Below, piece after piece: positions 35,157 through 43,169 of a stretch of DNA of 64,000 bases. Each line of letters begins with the position of its first letter. Position 1 is the stretch's first letter. Source of the DNA: Nitratireductor aquimarinus (lineage in GTDB: Bacteria > Pseudomonadota > Alphaproteobacteria > Rhizobiales > Rhizobiaceae); assembly GCF_017255295.1 (NCBI RefSeq), contig NZ_JAFKDE010000006.1:124001-188000 (forward strand), written 5' to 3'. The notes below the pieces were generated by a model, which was given only the letters and a program-made list of their open reading frames with translations, searched no databases and was not told the DNA's origin. The translations under genes were made by a program, and so were the position numbers.

Positions 35157-35588
35157 ATGCGGCGCTCATCAACACTCGGCCTTCTGGCAGTTGTCGCTCT
35201 CGCCGGCTGTGTGTCCGAAAGCACAAGCCCCGGACCTTCAACCACGCCTGTCGCGACACTTTCCGAAAGCCGCGACCCGATCATCGGCAAATGGCGTGTG
35301 GAACCGGCCGTGAGCACCGGCACCGACAGCTGCACCGTTACCTTCAGCGCCGGCAGTGGCGGAACCAGCGGGCGCGTGTCCCCATTCGCCTGCCATCAGG
35401 TGAGCGGTCTTGGCGGCCTTCACGGGTTTGCCGATGTCAACAAATGGGCGCGCGATGGCGACACCATCACCCTCTCGGGCATAGCGCAGCCCGGCATCGG
35501 CACGGTCTATCTGTCCCGCAATGGCAGTGCACGCCGCGCCGGCGGCGTGGTGGACGATGGCATCCGCTTCACACTGGTCCGCCAGTGA
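35157..35588 (+). CDS. AprI/Inh-type protease inhibitor lipoprotein (Omp19-like)
   Basis: A 143-residue lipoprotein. The signal ends in the lipobox 'VALAGC', with the acylated cysteine at residue 17. The mature part 'DPIIGKWRVEPAV...SCTVTF...SPFACHQVSGLGG...WARDGDTITLSG' follows the AprI/Inh inhibitor plan (one disulphide, small beta-barrel), also found in the Brucella surface lipoprotein Omp19. Such proteins protect cells from their own or host proteases. GGGGGAAG stands before the ATG. Its position beside a secreted-protein operon facing a subtilase operon is suggestive, though the known AprI target is a metalloprotease. Confidence 0.72.
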   Translation: MRRSSTLGLLAVVALAGCVSESTSPGPSTTPVATLSESRDPIIGKWRVEPAVSTGTDSCTVTFSAGSGGTSGRVSPFACHQVSGLGGLHGFADVNKWARDGDTITLSGIAQPGIGTVYLSRNGSARRAGGVVDDGIRFTLVRQ

Positions 35589-36003
35589 ATGCCTGACGGA
35601 GGCAGGATCGGGTGCAGCGCCTGCTTCCAGAGTATAACGGTTACCCCGAGCAACATTTCGTCATTCGCATTTTGGTTGAGAATCCGGCCATCTGCGCATG
35701 CGGCGGACCTGACCCGGACCGCCTGGCCGACGCCTCATCCGCCCTGCCGTAGGCGTCGGCCTGCCCGACAGCAGGCGATGGGCAACTACGTTATCGCACC
35801 AGTAGAATACGCATTCCAGTTGGGTAGCTTGGCGGCGCTGGCGGGCGAAATATCCGTCCTCCTGCCCCAAGCTCGAGGTCGCGGAACGAACCCTTTCGCC
35901 CGTCAGCACCCGGGATCCTGCGATGCATCAACGCATCTGAAACTCAAGAGAAATTCGGAAGAGACCGGGAAAAGACCAACAAAATCAACGACTGAAAAGT
36001 CAT
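35589..36003. other. Gene-free stretch downstream of the Omp19-like gene
   Basis: About 415 bp with no convincing coding region. A perfect 10-bp inverted repeat (GCCGACGCCT at 35726-35735, complement at 35751-35760) could end transcripts. No insertion-sequence ends or direct repeats of the tRNA 3' end were seen, although tRNA 3' ends such as the one at 36004 are common integration sites. Confidence 0.5.
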
Positions 36004-36080
36004 TGGTGGGCCCGGAGGGACTCGAACCCCCAACCAAGCGGTTATGAGCCGCCGGCTCTAACCAATTGAGCTACAGGCCC
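36004..36080 (-). tRNA. tRNA-Ile2 (anticodon CAU)
   Basis: Minus-strand cloverleaf: acceptor GGGCCTG, D-arm GCTCAATTGGTTAGAGC, anticodon arm GCGG-CTCATAA-CCGC, T-arm GGGGGTTCGAGTCCCTC, and 3' end CCGGGCCC-A-CCA with CCA encoded. The anticodon is CAT. The loop CTCATAA and the following CGCTTGGTT resemble the minor isoleucine tRNA, whose C34 is changed to lysidine by TilS, rather than elongator or initiator methionine tRNA. It would then read AUA codons. Confidence 0.88.
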
Positions 36081-36190
36081 GGTGGGCGATGGATTAGTTG
36101 CTTTTTCATCGCTGCACAAGTCATCTTGCCGCAATCGATACACAATCGCTGTCTACTTGCCGTATGCGGACATCGCAAAAGGAGATTTCC

Positions 36191-36919
36191 ATGACCAAAT
36201 CCATCTTCCCCGCCGCCTTCGCAGCCCCGATGCTGGCCGCTTCGCTGCTGGCAGCCGGCCCGGCAGTCGCCAGCGACAAGGACGGACGAATCATCGTGAC
36301 CGGCGAGGGAGAAGCCGCCGTCAGCCCCGACATGGCGATCCTCAACATTGCCGTCGTGCGAGAGGCCGAGACGGCGCGCGAGGCGCTCGACGCCAACAAT
36401 GAGGCAATGACCGCCGTCATCGACGCGATGAAGGAAGACGGCGTCGAAGCCCGCGATCTGCAGACCGGCGGCCTGTCGATCAACCCGCGCTATGTCTACC
36501 CCAACGACAAGAATGACGAGAAAGCCCCGCGCATCATCGGTTACGAGGTGGGCAACACGCTGACCGTGCGCATCCGCGATCTGGACAAGGTCGGCGCAAT
36601 TCTCGACCGCTCCGTGTCGCTCGGCGTGAACCAGGGCGGTGGCCTGAACTTCACCAATGACGATCCGTCGGAAACCGTTACCGAAGCGCGCAAGCGTGCG
36701 GTGGCAAACGCGATGGACAAGGCGAAGACGCTTGCAGAGGCCGCCGGCCTGAAGCTCGGCGACATTGTCGAGATCTCCGAGCAGATGCAGCAGCGCCCGC
36801 CCATGCCCTATGCCGGCAAGGCCGTGCGGATGCAGGCGTCGGCCGAATCCGTTCCGGTGGAAGCAGGCGAAAACACCTATCAGGTGCAGGTCAACGTCAC
36901 GTTCGAACTGGACAACTAG
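36191..36919 (+). CDS. SIMPL domain periplasmic protein (BP26/Omp28-like)
   Basis: A 242-residue exported protein (signal '[16 protein letters not shown]') with a SIMPL/DUF541 domain over nearly its whole length. Stretches '[23 protein letters not shown]', '[20 protein letters not shown]', '[17 protein letters not shown]' and '[21 protein letters not shown]' closely follow the Brucella antigen BP26 as I know it. BP26 forms ring-like oligomers in the periplasm; its role is unsettled. GGAGAT precedes the ATG. A strong terminator follows at 36990. Confidence 0.93.
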   Translation: MTKSIFPAAFAAPMLAASLLAAGPAVASDKDGRIIVTGEGEAAVSPDMAILNIAVVREAETAREALDANNEAMTAVIDAMKEDGVEARDLQTGGLSINPRYVYPNDKNDEKAPRIIGYEVGNTLTVRIRDLDKVGAILDRSVSLGVNQGGGLNFTNDDPSETVTEARKRAVANAMDKAKTLAEAAGLKLGDIVEISEQMQQRPPMPYAGKAVRMQASAESVPVEAGENTYQVQVNVTFELDN

Positions 36920-36987
36920 GCCTTCTTGGCTTTCCCGTCAGGCCCCTGCCTGGCGGGAGACCGCTCAAGACAGAACATGTGACGCAC

Positions 36988-37020
36988 AAAAAAGCCGCTG
37001 GCACCCTGCCAGCGGCTTTT
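36988..37020. terminator. Bidirectional terminator
   Basis: Perfect 14-bp stem AAAAGCCGCTGGCA (36990-37003) with TGCCAGCGGCTTTT (37007-37020), loop CCC, with A and T runs on both sides. It ends the SIMPL gene and can also stop transcripts from the minus-strand gene at 37137. Confidence 0.9.
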
Positions 37021-37090
37021 CTCTTTTTGAATGGGTGTTTCTTGCCGGTCGACAGACTGGCTAGAGACACTCCCTAACCAATTGTTTTTA

Positions 37091-37138
37091 CGCAATTCTG
37101 CGCGGAAAAACGGTTCCCACTTTTCCTGGAATTGCTCT
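37091..37138. repeat. Rhizobial short palindromic repeat
   Basis: A 48-bp element with nested inverted repeats, GCAATTC (37092-37098)/GAATTGC (37129-37135) and GGAAAA (37104-37109)/TTTTCC (37121-37126), around CGGTTCCCAC. It resembles the small 'GGAAAA...CGGTTTTCC' elements scattered between genes of Brucella and related genomes. It overlaps the stop region of the gene at 37137. Confidence 0.6.
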
Positions 37139-37487
37139 AACGGATCACCGGGCAACGCGGGGCGCGTGCAAACACGATGTGCTGGCGGCCCCAATGGGTG
37201 CGTCCGACAACGCGGATGATGTTGCGGTTGGCCTTCACCACGCGCGCCCGGCGCATGCCGAAACGCTCAGCCTTGCGAACTGCCTGACGCGGCGTGCAGG
37301 CGCGGTTGCGGCGGGGGCGTTCTGCACGATGGCCGCGTCCGTTATGGCCGTAGACATAGCCACCCGAGGGGCCGCCGATGCCGAAACCGAAATAGAGATT
37401 GTCCGCCTGCGCCGTGGTCGGGGCCGCTGCCAGCGTGCCGAGACCGATCATTGCCGAAAGGGTTGCGATCTTGAGCTTGTGTAACAT
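37137..37487 (-). CDS. Small secreted conserved protein, unknown function
   Basis: A 116-residue protein with a signal peptide ('IATLSAMIGLGTLAAAPTTAQA') and a short mature part. That part has a glycine-rich start ('YFGFGIGGPSGGYVYG') and a basic C-terminal half 'CTPRQAVRKAERFGMRRARVVKANRNIIRVVG' with two cysteines, the second in 'RAPRCPVIR'. I recognise the style from rhizobial hypothetical proteins, but no function is known to me. AGGAAAGC precedes the ATG. It appears to be a single-gene unit. Confidence 0.75.
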   Translation of the reverse strand: MLHKLKIATLSAMIGLGTLAAAPTTAQADNLYFGFGIGGPSGGYVYGHNGRGHRAERPRRNRACTPRQAVRKAERFGMRRARVVKANRNIIRVVGRTHWGRQHIVFARAPRCPVIR

Positions 37488-37590
37488 GGTGCTTTCCTCG
37501 GTTGGTCAGGACTTCTTCCGCGCCCCGTGATGAAAAGCACTTTGTCAGGGTGTGCCTGAACGGCCCGGGAATGAGCCGTTCACATGGCAT

Positions 37591-38007
37591 TCAGCGACCG
37601 GGCGACAATGCGGCGCGCCACTGCACCGGGTTGCGCTGCTCCCTGATGCGGGTGATTTCACCGCCATCAATCTCGAAGAACATGCCACCCGGCAGCGTGT
37701 AATTCTGGCCGGTCGCTTCCGGCAGGCCTTCGGCCGTTGCGCGATAGGTCCCGCGCACGGTGAACTCGGCTGCAGCCCGCACGCCGCCCGGTGCGCTCAT
37801 CAGCGCAATGTCGGCGAAACGTTCATCGAAATGCCGCGCCTCGAGCCCCAGACGCCAGCGCAGCCTGTCGCGCCCGATCTCGCGTTCACCGTCGAAAGGA
37901 TCATGCGCAACGTCTTCGCTCACCAGCGCCAGCGCGGCATCGTGATCATTGGCGTTCAGCGCATCCAGAAAGGACTGCACGAGGCTCAGCGTTTCATCGT
38001 CCGACAT
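37591..38007 (-). CDS. Ketosteroid isomerase / SnoaL-like (NTF2-fold) protein
   Basis: A 138-residue protein of the NTF2 fold: 'SLVQSFLDALNANDHDAALALVSEDVAHDPFDGEREIGRDRLRWRL' at the start and 'GGMFFEIDGGEITRIREQRNP' at the end are typical. The family includes isomerases, hydratases and non-catalytic proteins, so the activity is open. The start at 38007 is preferred over 38013 because GGAG then has an eight-base spacing. Confidence 0.82.
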   Translation of the reverse strand: MSDDETLSLVQSFLDALNANDHDAALALVSEDVAHDPFDGEREIGRDRLRWRLGLEARHFDERFADIALMSAPGGVRAAAEFTVRGTYRATAEGLPEATGQNYTLPGGMFFEIDGGEITRIREQRNPVQWRAALSPGR

Positions 38008-38059
38008 GGTCATTGCTCCGTGTTTGCTCTTTCGCCTGAAGGAAAGCCGCGTTCGCGGC

Positions 38060-38509
38060 CTATGGTTCCTCATCCAGAATGAAAGAGAAATAATCCTCCG
38101 GCTGCGCCAGATCGTCTTCGCTGGCCTTCACGCGCCCGCGCATGGAGATGCCGGCTTCATGCACCGTTTCGGGATCACCGGAAATAAGCGGGTGCCACCA
38201 GAGGAGATCCTTGCCCTCCGCCACGAGACGATAGCCACAGGTTGCCGGCAGCCAGGGGATGGTTCCGACATTCTCGGGCGTCAGCTGGACGCAGTCGGGC
38301 ACGCGCGCGAGGCGGTTTTCATAATCATGGCACCGGCAGCTTGCCCCGTCGAACAGGCGGCAGCCCACACTGGTCCAGTAGATGTCGCCGGTATCCTCAT
38401 CCTCAAGCTTGGCGAGGCAGCACTTGCCGCAGCCATCACACAGGGCCTCCCATTCCCTGTTGCTGAGCGCGGAAAGCGGTTTGGTTTTCCAGAATTCATT
38501 CGTTGTCAT
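38060..38509 (-). CDS. YcgN/YkgJ-type cysteine cluster protein
   Basis: A 149-residue protein with the UPF0260 (YcgN) pattern. The CxxC-x2-CC cluster is '[15 protein letters not shown]', with further cysteines in '[15 protein letters not shown]' and 'VPDCVQLT', and the conserved '[23 protein letters not shown]'. The cluster is thought to bind zinc or an iron-sulphur centre; function unknown. The start at 38509 gives the family N-terminus '[12 protein letters not shown]'. It lies 52 bp upstream of the NTF2-fold gene on the same strand. Confidence 0.9.
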   Translation of the reverse strand: MTTNEFWKTKPLSALSNREWEALCDGCGKCCLAKLEDEDTGDIYWTSVGCRLFDGASCRCHDYENRLARVPDCVQLTPENVGTIPWLPATCGYRLVAEGKDLLWWHPLISGDPETVHEAGISMRGRVKASEDDLAQPEDYFSFILDEEP

Positions 38510-38690
38510 GGCAGAGCTTTGGACCGCCTTTTCGCGCGCGTCAAGCGAGCTGTTGGGCGCATTTTCGCCATGCCTGCGCCATCGCCCGGCCATGCTTTCA
38601 CACGCAACGGTGTCAAATTCACCGAAATGGGAACCGATTGCCCGTGAAGCGGTTTAGGCGGCGATGGGACGCCCACACAGGAGAGATTTT

Positions 38691-40700
38691 ATGACGACGC
38701 GAAAGCGGATCATGACGACCACGGCCCTTGGCCTGCTCATCGCGGCCACACCGCTTGCCGTCCAGCCGGTGCTCGCGCAGGAGCGCAGCGCCGACATGGT
38801 GCTGGCGCAGGCGGAAAAACCCGAGGGCATGTCGGAAGAAGCATGGCGCGCCCTTTTGAAGAAGCGCGGCGGCGGCAAGCAGGAAGAAAGCGCTGACGAA
38901 GAGGCTGGCGAGGCAGAAGAGCCCGCCCCGGAAGCGCCTGCGGCAGCCCCAGCACCAGCCCCTGTCGATGAGGCGCCTGAAGCGGCGCCCGAGGCTGACG
39001 AGGCACCGCCCGCGCCCATTGCCGAACCGGAAGCCGAGGCCCCGGCCGAGCCGGAGGCTGCACCGGCTGCTGAAGAAACGCCCGTGCCAGAGGCGCGGCC
39101 AGAGAACCCCGCAGCGGAGGAGGCTGCCCCCAAAGCCGAAGAACCAGCGGTAGAGACAGAGGAAGAGCCTGCGGCGGAGACGTCCGAACCCGCTCCGGTT
39201 GAGGCTGAGGAAGAAGAGCCTGCGGCACCCACTGAGGAGCAGCCGGCAGAACCTGAAGCTCAGGAAAGCGAAGAAGAACAGCCAGCGGCCGAGACAAGTC
39301 CCGCTGAAGACGCGCCTGCTGTCGAGACGGCGGAGCCCGAACCGGCTGCCCCCGAAACGGCCACCGAAGAGCCGGCTGTCGAAGAGCCGGTCGAAACGGA
39401 GACTGAGCAGCCGGAGGCCGCCCCTGCCCCGGATGAGCCTGCTGCCGATGAAAGCCAGGCAAACGAGGAACCCAAAGCAGACAGCGCAGAGGTAGAGGCG
39501 GAAGCCGGGACCGATGTGGAGGCGGCTGAAGAGGACGTGCTGCCGGAAAACGCCGCACCTGTTCTAGACAGCCAGAAAGAGCCTGAAGTGCAGGACGAGG
39601 TGCCGCCGGAAGGCAATGCGGACGCTCCGGCTGAAACCCGAACGACAGCTCCTGAAGCCGAAGCTGCCGCACCGCCGCCTGAAAGCGATGCGGAGGCGCA
39701 GGCCGAGGCACTGGATCCGGAGGCGCTGCGTACGGAAATCCGCAACATTCTTGAAGAACAGGGCGAGCGGATCGAGATGGGTACGACGCGCGAAGAGCGC
39801 CGCGAACGCCGCCGGGAGCTGCGTCAGCAGCGCGAGGATGCGGAAATCGTGCAGGAGTTCAACGACAACCGCACCATCGTGGAGATCAACAACCAGATCT
39901 TCGTCGAAAGCCCGGACAGCGACCGCCTGATCCTTGATGAGGACGAGGTCTATTACGAGGAGCTACAGCGCGGCCGCGTGCGCGAGGTGGTGACACGCCC
40001 CAATGGCGTTCGCCTGATCACCGTGCGCAACCGCTATGGCGACGTGATCCGCCGCGTGCGTGTTGCTCCGGACGGGCGCGAGCAGGTGCTGGTCTTCGTG
40101 CCGGATGAGCGTCTGGACACGGTCGATCGCTGGCGCGATCCGGCACGTGACCTGCCGCCACTGCGACTCACGATCCCGGTGAGCGATTACATTCTTGAGG
40201 CAGAGCGCGTGGAAAACCCCGACCGCTATTACACCTTCCTTGAGAAGCCGCCGGTGGAGCCGGTACGCCGCATGTATTCGCTCGAGGAAGTGAAGCGCTC
40301 GGCCCGGGTGCGCGACATGGTGCGCCGCATCGACCTCGACACGGTCGAATTCGGGTTCGGCTCGGCTGAAATTCAGGAAAGCGAGATCGACGAGCTCGAG
40401 GCAATCGCCACGGCCATCGACCGCATGCTGGAGAGGAACCCGGCCGAGACCTTCCTGATCGAAGGGCATACGGATGCCGTAGGCTCGGATCTCGCCAATC
40501 TGGCGCTTTCGGACCGTCGCGCCGAATCCGTCGCACGCGCGCTGACCGATGTGTTCGGCATTCCGCCGGAAAACCTGGTCACGCAGGGCTATGGCGAGCG
40601 CTACCTGAAGATCGACACGCAGGCGCGCGAGCGTGAGAACCGGCGTGTGGCGCTCAGGCGCATCACCCCGCTTGTCGCACCGGTCGCGAGCGCTAACTAA
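38691..40700 (+). CDS. OmpA family protein with a very long Pro/Glu/Ala-rich region
   Basis: A 669-residue envelope protein with signal 'TTTALGLLIAATPLAVQPVLAQ'. Residues about 60-345 are almost only E, P, A, T and V, a charged flexible spacer. Then comes a coiled-coil-like basic segment (360-400) and a middle domain. A C-terminal OmpA peptidoglycan-binding domain (about 545-660) has 'FGFGSAEIQESEIDELE', 'IEGHTDAVGSDLANLALSDRRAESV' and 'QGYGERYL...RENRRVALRR'. The spacer is long enough to cross the periplasm. GGAGAG precedes the ATG, and a terminator follows at 40753. Confidence 0.92.
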   Translation: MTTRKRIMTTTALGLLIAATPLAVQPVLAQERSADMVLAQAEKPEGMSEEAWRALLKKRGGGKQEESADEEAGEAEEPAPEAPAAAPAPAPVDEAPEAAPEADEAPPAPIAEPEAEAPAEPEAAPAAEETPVPEARPENPAAEEAAPKAEEPAVETEEEPAAETSEPAPVEAEEEEPAAPTEEQPAEPEAQESEEEQPAAETSPAEDAPAVETAEPEPAAPETATEEPAVEEPVETETEQPEAAPAPDEPAADESQANEEPKADSAEVEAEAGTDVEAAEEDVLPENAAPVLDSQKEPEVQDEVPPEGNADAPAETRTTAPEAEAAAPPPESDAEAQAEALDPEALRTEIRNILEEQGERIEMGTTREERRERRRELRQQREDAEIVQEFNDNRTIVEINNQIFVESPDSDRLILDEDEVYYEELQRGRVREVVTRPNGVRLITVRNRYGDVIRRVRVAPDGREQVLVFVPDERLDTVDRWRDPARDLPPLRLTIPVSDYILEAERVENPDRYYTFLEKPPVEPVRRMYSLEEVKRSARVRDMVRRIDLDTVEFGFGSAEIQESEIDELEAIATAIDRMLERNPAETFLIEGHTDAVGSDLANLALSDRRAESVARALTDVFGIPPENLVTQGYGERYLKIDTQARERENRRVALRRITPLVAPVASAN

Positions 40701-40752
40701 ACAGGCACAGCTTTCCGCCGCGAGCCCGGGACAACCGGGCGGGCGAAAAGAG

Positions 40753-40786
40753 CCCGGCCGGACGTTCCCTCCTCCGGCCGGGTTTT
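40753..40786 (+). terminator. Rho-independent terminator of the OmpA-family gene
   Basis: Perfect 10-bp stem CCCGGCCGGA (40753-40762) with TCCGGCCGGG (40773-40782) followed by TTTT. Confidence 0.88.
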
Positions 40787-40894
40787 CATTTGCCAGCGGC
40801 CGGGCGACCCGGCGCAATGGCCCAATGGTCGGTTGTTTCCTGCCCGGTGCAAAATGCTCTACACATCGAAGCGCATATCCAAAGGAGTTCTTCC

Positions 40895-41764
40895 GTGACC
40901 TCTAAACGCTTAAGCGGTGTCATTGCCGCCGTTCCCACCCCCGTGACCGAAACCGGCGATCCCAACATCAAACGTTTCCTGCGCCATGCAGAATGGGCGC
41001 TCGACAATGGCTGCGATGCGCTGAACGTGCTTGGCACCACTGGCGAGGCGAATTCATTCTCGCAGGATCAGCGCATTGCGCTCATGGAAGCCGCCGCCGG
41101 TTCTCTCGACAAGGCCCGGCTGATGGTGGGCACCGGCACACCCGACCTCAAAACGACCATCGCACTGACGCGGCGCGCGCACGCGCTTGGGTTTGCCGCA
41201 GCACTCGTTCTGCCGCCCTATTACTACAAGGGGGTCAGCGATGACGGCCTGTTTGCCTGGTTCGAGCGCCTCGTCACGGCCACGGCGGACGCACCCATCG
41301 ACATTTATCTCTACAATTTCCCGCAGATGACGGGACTGACCTTCTCCCCGGAATTCGCTGCCCGGCTGAAAGCCGCCTTCCCGCAGCGCATCATCGGCGC
41401 GAAAGACAGTTCCGGCGATCTCGATTACGCCTCGAAACTGGCGAAGATTGAAGGGTTCGACGTTTTCCCAAGCAATGAGGCCGCTCTGTCAAAGGCCGAG
41501 GCGGAAGGCTATGCCGGCTGCATATCGGCCACCGCCAGCGTGACGGCTCCGCTCGTTGCGAAGCTCTGGTCGGAACCGACCAATGACGATGCGCTGGAAG
41601 CGGCCTCGGCGGCGCGCACGGCCATTTCGGCGCAGCCGCTCATTCCGGCTGTGAAATATCTGACGGGCAAGCTGCACGGGGATAGCGGCTTTGAAGCGCC
41701 GTTGCCGCCGCACATGCCGCTCACCAGCGCGCAGAAGGCGGCGCTCGACGAAATCCCGCTCTGA
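40895..41764 (+). CDS. Dihydrodipicolinate synthase (DapA) family enzyme
   Basis: A 289-residue class I aldolase-type TIM barrel: 'GVIAAVPTPVTETGDPN' start, 'LNVLGTTGEANSFSQDQRIAL', 'YYYKGVSDDGLFAWF', 'DIYLYNFPQMTG' and the Schiff-base lysine in 'IIGAKDSSGDLDYAS'. The GTG start at 40895 follows AAAGGAG by seven bases. The family splits into DapA, N-acetylneuraminate lyase, KDG-related and other aldolases. This one lacks the exact DapA context and may serve sugar-acid or hydroxyproline breakdown. It stands alone between two terminators. Confidence 0.9.
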   Translation: MTSKRLSGVIAAVPTPVTETGDPNIKRFLRHAEWALDNGCDALNVLGTTGEANSFSQDQRIALMEAAAGSLDKARLMVGTGTPDLKTTIALTRRAHALGFAAALVLPPYYYKGVSDDGLFAWFERLVTATADAPIDIYLYNFPQMTGLTFSPEFAARLKAAFPQRIIGAKDSSGDLDYASKLAKIEGFDVFPSNEAALSKAEAEGYAGCISATASVTAPLVAKLWSEPTNDDALEAASAARTAISAQPLIPAVKYLTGKLHGDSGFEAPLPPHMPLTSAQKAALDEIPL

Positions 41765-41831
41765 ATATCGTCTCCCACCGCCGGTGCTGCGTCACCAAAA
41801 TGCACCGGGCAGTGGAAGCTTCTGAAAAATG

Positions 41832-41868
41832 AAAGCGGCAGTTCCGACCAGCCGAACTGCCGCTTTTT
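41832..41868. terminator. Bidirectional terminator between the DapA-family gene and pyrE
   Basis: Perfect 13-bp stem AAAGCGGCAGTTC (41832-41844) with GAACTGCCGCTTT (41854-41866) followed by a T-rich run, between two convergent genes. Confidence 0.9.
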
Positions 41869-41903
41869 ATTTTTTACAGGCCCGGAGGCCGGAAGGCTCT
41901 CGA

Positions 41904-42608
41904 TCAGCCGGCCTTTTCACCGAGCTCGGCGATGCCACCATTGGCAGCGGACCATTCGAGCGGCTTGTTGAGGAACTTCTCCACCTCGTCGAGCGTCTTC
42001 TCGTCGAACAGCTTCTCCGCACGCGCAACTTTCAGCACATCCCACCAAGTGGTGAGGTAGTGCAGGCGCATGCCGGCGTCTTCCAGACGCTTCGGCGTTT
42101 CGGGGAAGATGCCGTAGTAGAAAACGGCGAAGGTGTCGGTTACCTCGGCGCCGGCCTTGCGGACGGCTTCGGCGAATTTCAGCTTGCTGCCGCCGTCGGT
42201 GGTCAGGTCTTCGACCAGAAGAAGGCGTGCGCCCTCATTCAGATCGCCTTCAATCTGCGCATCGCGGCCAAAGCCCTTGGGCTTCTTGCGCACGTAGAGC
42301 ATGGGCAGGCCGAGCTTGTCGGAAAGCCAGGCTGCGAAGGGAATGCCTGCCGTCTCGCCGCCGGCAACGGCATCGAACTTCTCGAAGCCCGCGTCGCGAA
42401 GCACGACGGAGGCCGCAAAGTCCATGATGGCCGAGCGGATGCGCGGGTAGGAAATCAGTTTCCGGCAGTCAATATAGACGGGGCTCTTCAGCCCGGAAGT
42501 GAAGGTATAGGGTTCATCGGCGCGAAAATGCACCGCCTTGATCTCGATCAGCATCTTGGCCACGGTCTCGGCGATCAAGGCGCGATCAGGGAATGTGTTG
42601 GCGAACAT
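41904..42608 (-). CDS. pyrE: Orotate phosphoribosyltransferase
   Basis: A 234-residue enzyme of pyrimidine synthesis that joins orotate to PRPP to form OMP. The PRPP-binding motif is '[21 protein letters not shown]'-like ('[16 protein letters not shown]'), with '[18 protein letters not shown]' and '[16 protein letters not shown]' upstream. The start at 42608 ([12 protein letters not shown]) matches the alphaproteobacterial form, which has a longer C-terminus than E. coli PyrE. It is convergent with the DapA-family gene. Confidence 0.96.
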   Translation of the reverse strand: MFANTFPDRALIAETVAKMLIEIKAVHFRADEPYTFTSGLKSPVYIDCRKLISYPRIRSAIMDFAASVVLRDAGFEKFDAVAGGETAGIPFAAWLSDKLGLPMLYVRKKPKGFGRDAQIEGDLNEGARLLLVEDLTTDGGSKLKFAEAVRKAGAEVTDTFAVFYYGIFPETPKRLEDAGMRLHYLTTWWDVLKVARAEKLFDEKTLDEVEKFLNKPLEWSAANGGIAELGEKAG

Positions 42609-42782
42609 GGCTGGCTCTCGGTTGGTGACGCGGCTTTCAGCTATCAGGATTGAACGCCGGTAGGAAGTTTTCTTGACAATATTCCGGTGGATGGCTTTGC
42701 GCCATCCGCAGAAGTTTTTTCTCGACGCGTCGTGTCGGACTGCGGCAAGCTTCGCCGTCTTCCAATCGAGAGAGGAACCGGA

Positions 42783-43169
42783 ATGCTCTATGCAATTCTC
42801 TGCTACCACAATGAAGACGTGGTCATGTCCTGGTCCAAGGAAGAGGATGACGCGGTGCTGGCCAAGCGCCGCCGGGTCCAGAAAGAGCTTGTCGACAAGG
42901 GGCGCATGGGTCCTGCGATCCGCCTCATGCCCACATCTGCTGCGACCACGATCCGCGCATCCGGCAGCGAACAGCTCGTGCTCGACGGCCCCTTTGCCGA
43001 GACCAAGGAACAGCTTCTCGGTTTCTACGTGGTCGATTGCGACAATCTTGATGAAGTTGTCGATTTCGCCAAGCGAATGAAGGAAGGCGAGAGCGTCACC
43101 TTCGAAATCCGCCCGATGCAGATCTTTGAAAAGGGCAATCTCACTGGAAAGGAAACCCTGACCTTATGA
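42783..43169 (+). CDS. YCII-related (DGPF domain) protein
   Basis: A 128-residue protein with the DGPF/YCII signature: '[22 protein letters not shown]' start, '[35 protein letters not shown]' and '[12 protein letters not shown]' end. Such proteins are nearly always encoded just before an ECF sigma factor of the next gene's type. The ATG of that sigma gene overlaps the stop here. The biochemical role is not established. Confidence 0.9.
   Translation: MLYAILCYHNEDVVMSWSKEEDDAVLAKRRRVQKELVDKGRMGPAIRLMPTSAATTIRASGSEQLVLDGPFAETKEQLLGFYVVDCDNLDEVVDFAKRMKEGESVTFEIRPMQIFEKGNLTGKETLTL

Noticed and set aside
35589-36047. A 152-codon plus-strand frame running into the tRNA
   Set aside because: It overlaps the tRNA on the other strand, has no ribosome site, and its translation has no protein-like pattern.
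36004-36080. tRNA-Met for the CAT anticodon
   Set aside because: The anticodon-arm sequence CTCATAA followed by CGCTTGG fits the minor isoleucine tRNA, and initiator features (three G-C pairs in the anticodon stem, mismatched first acceptor pair) are absent.
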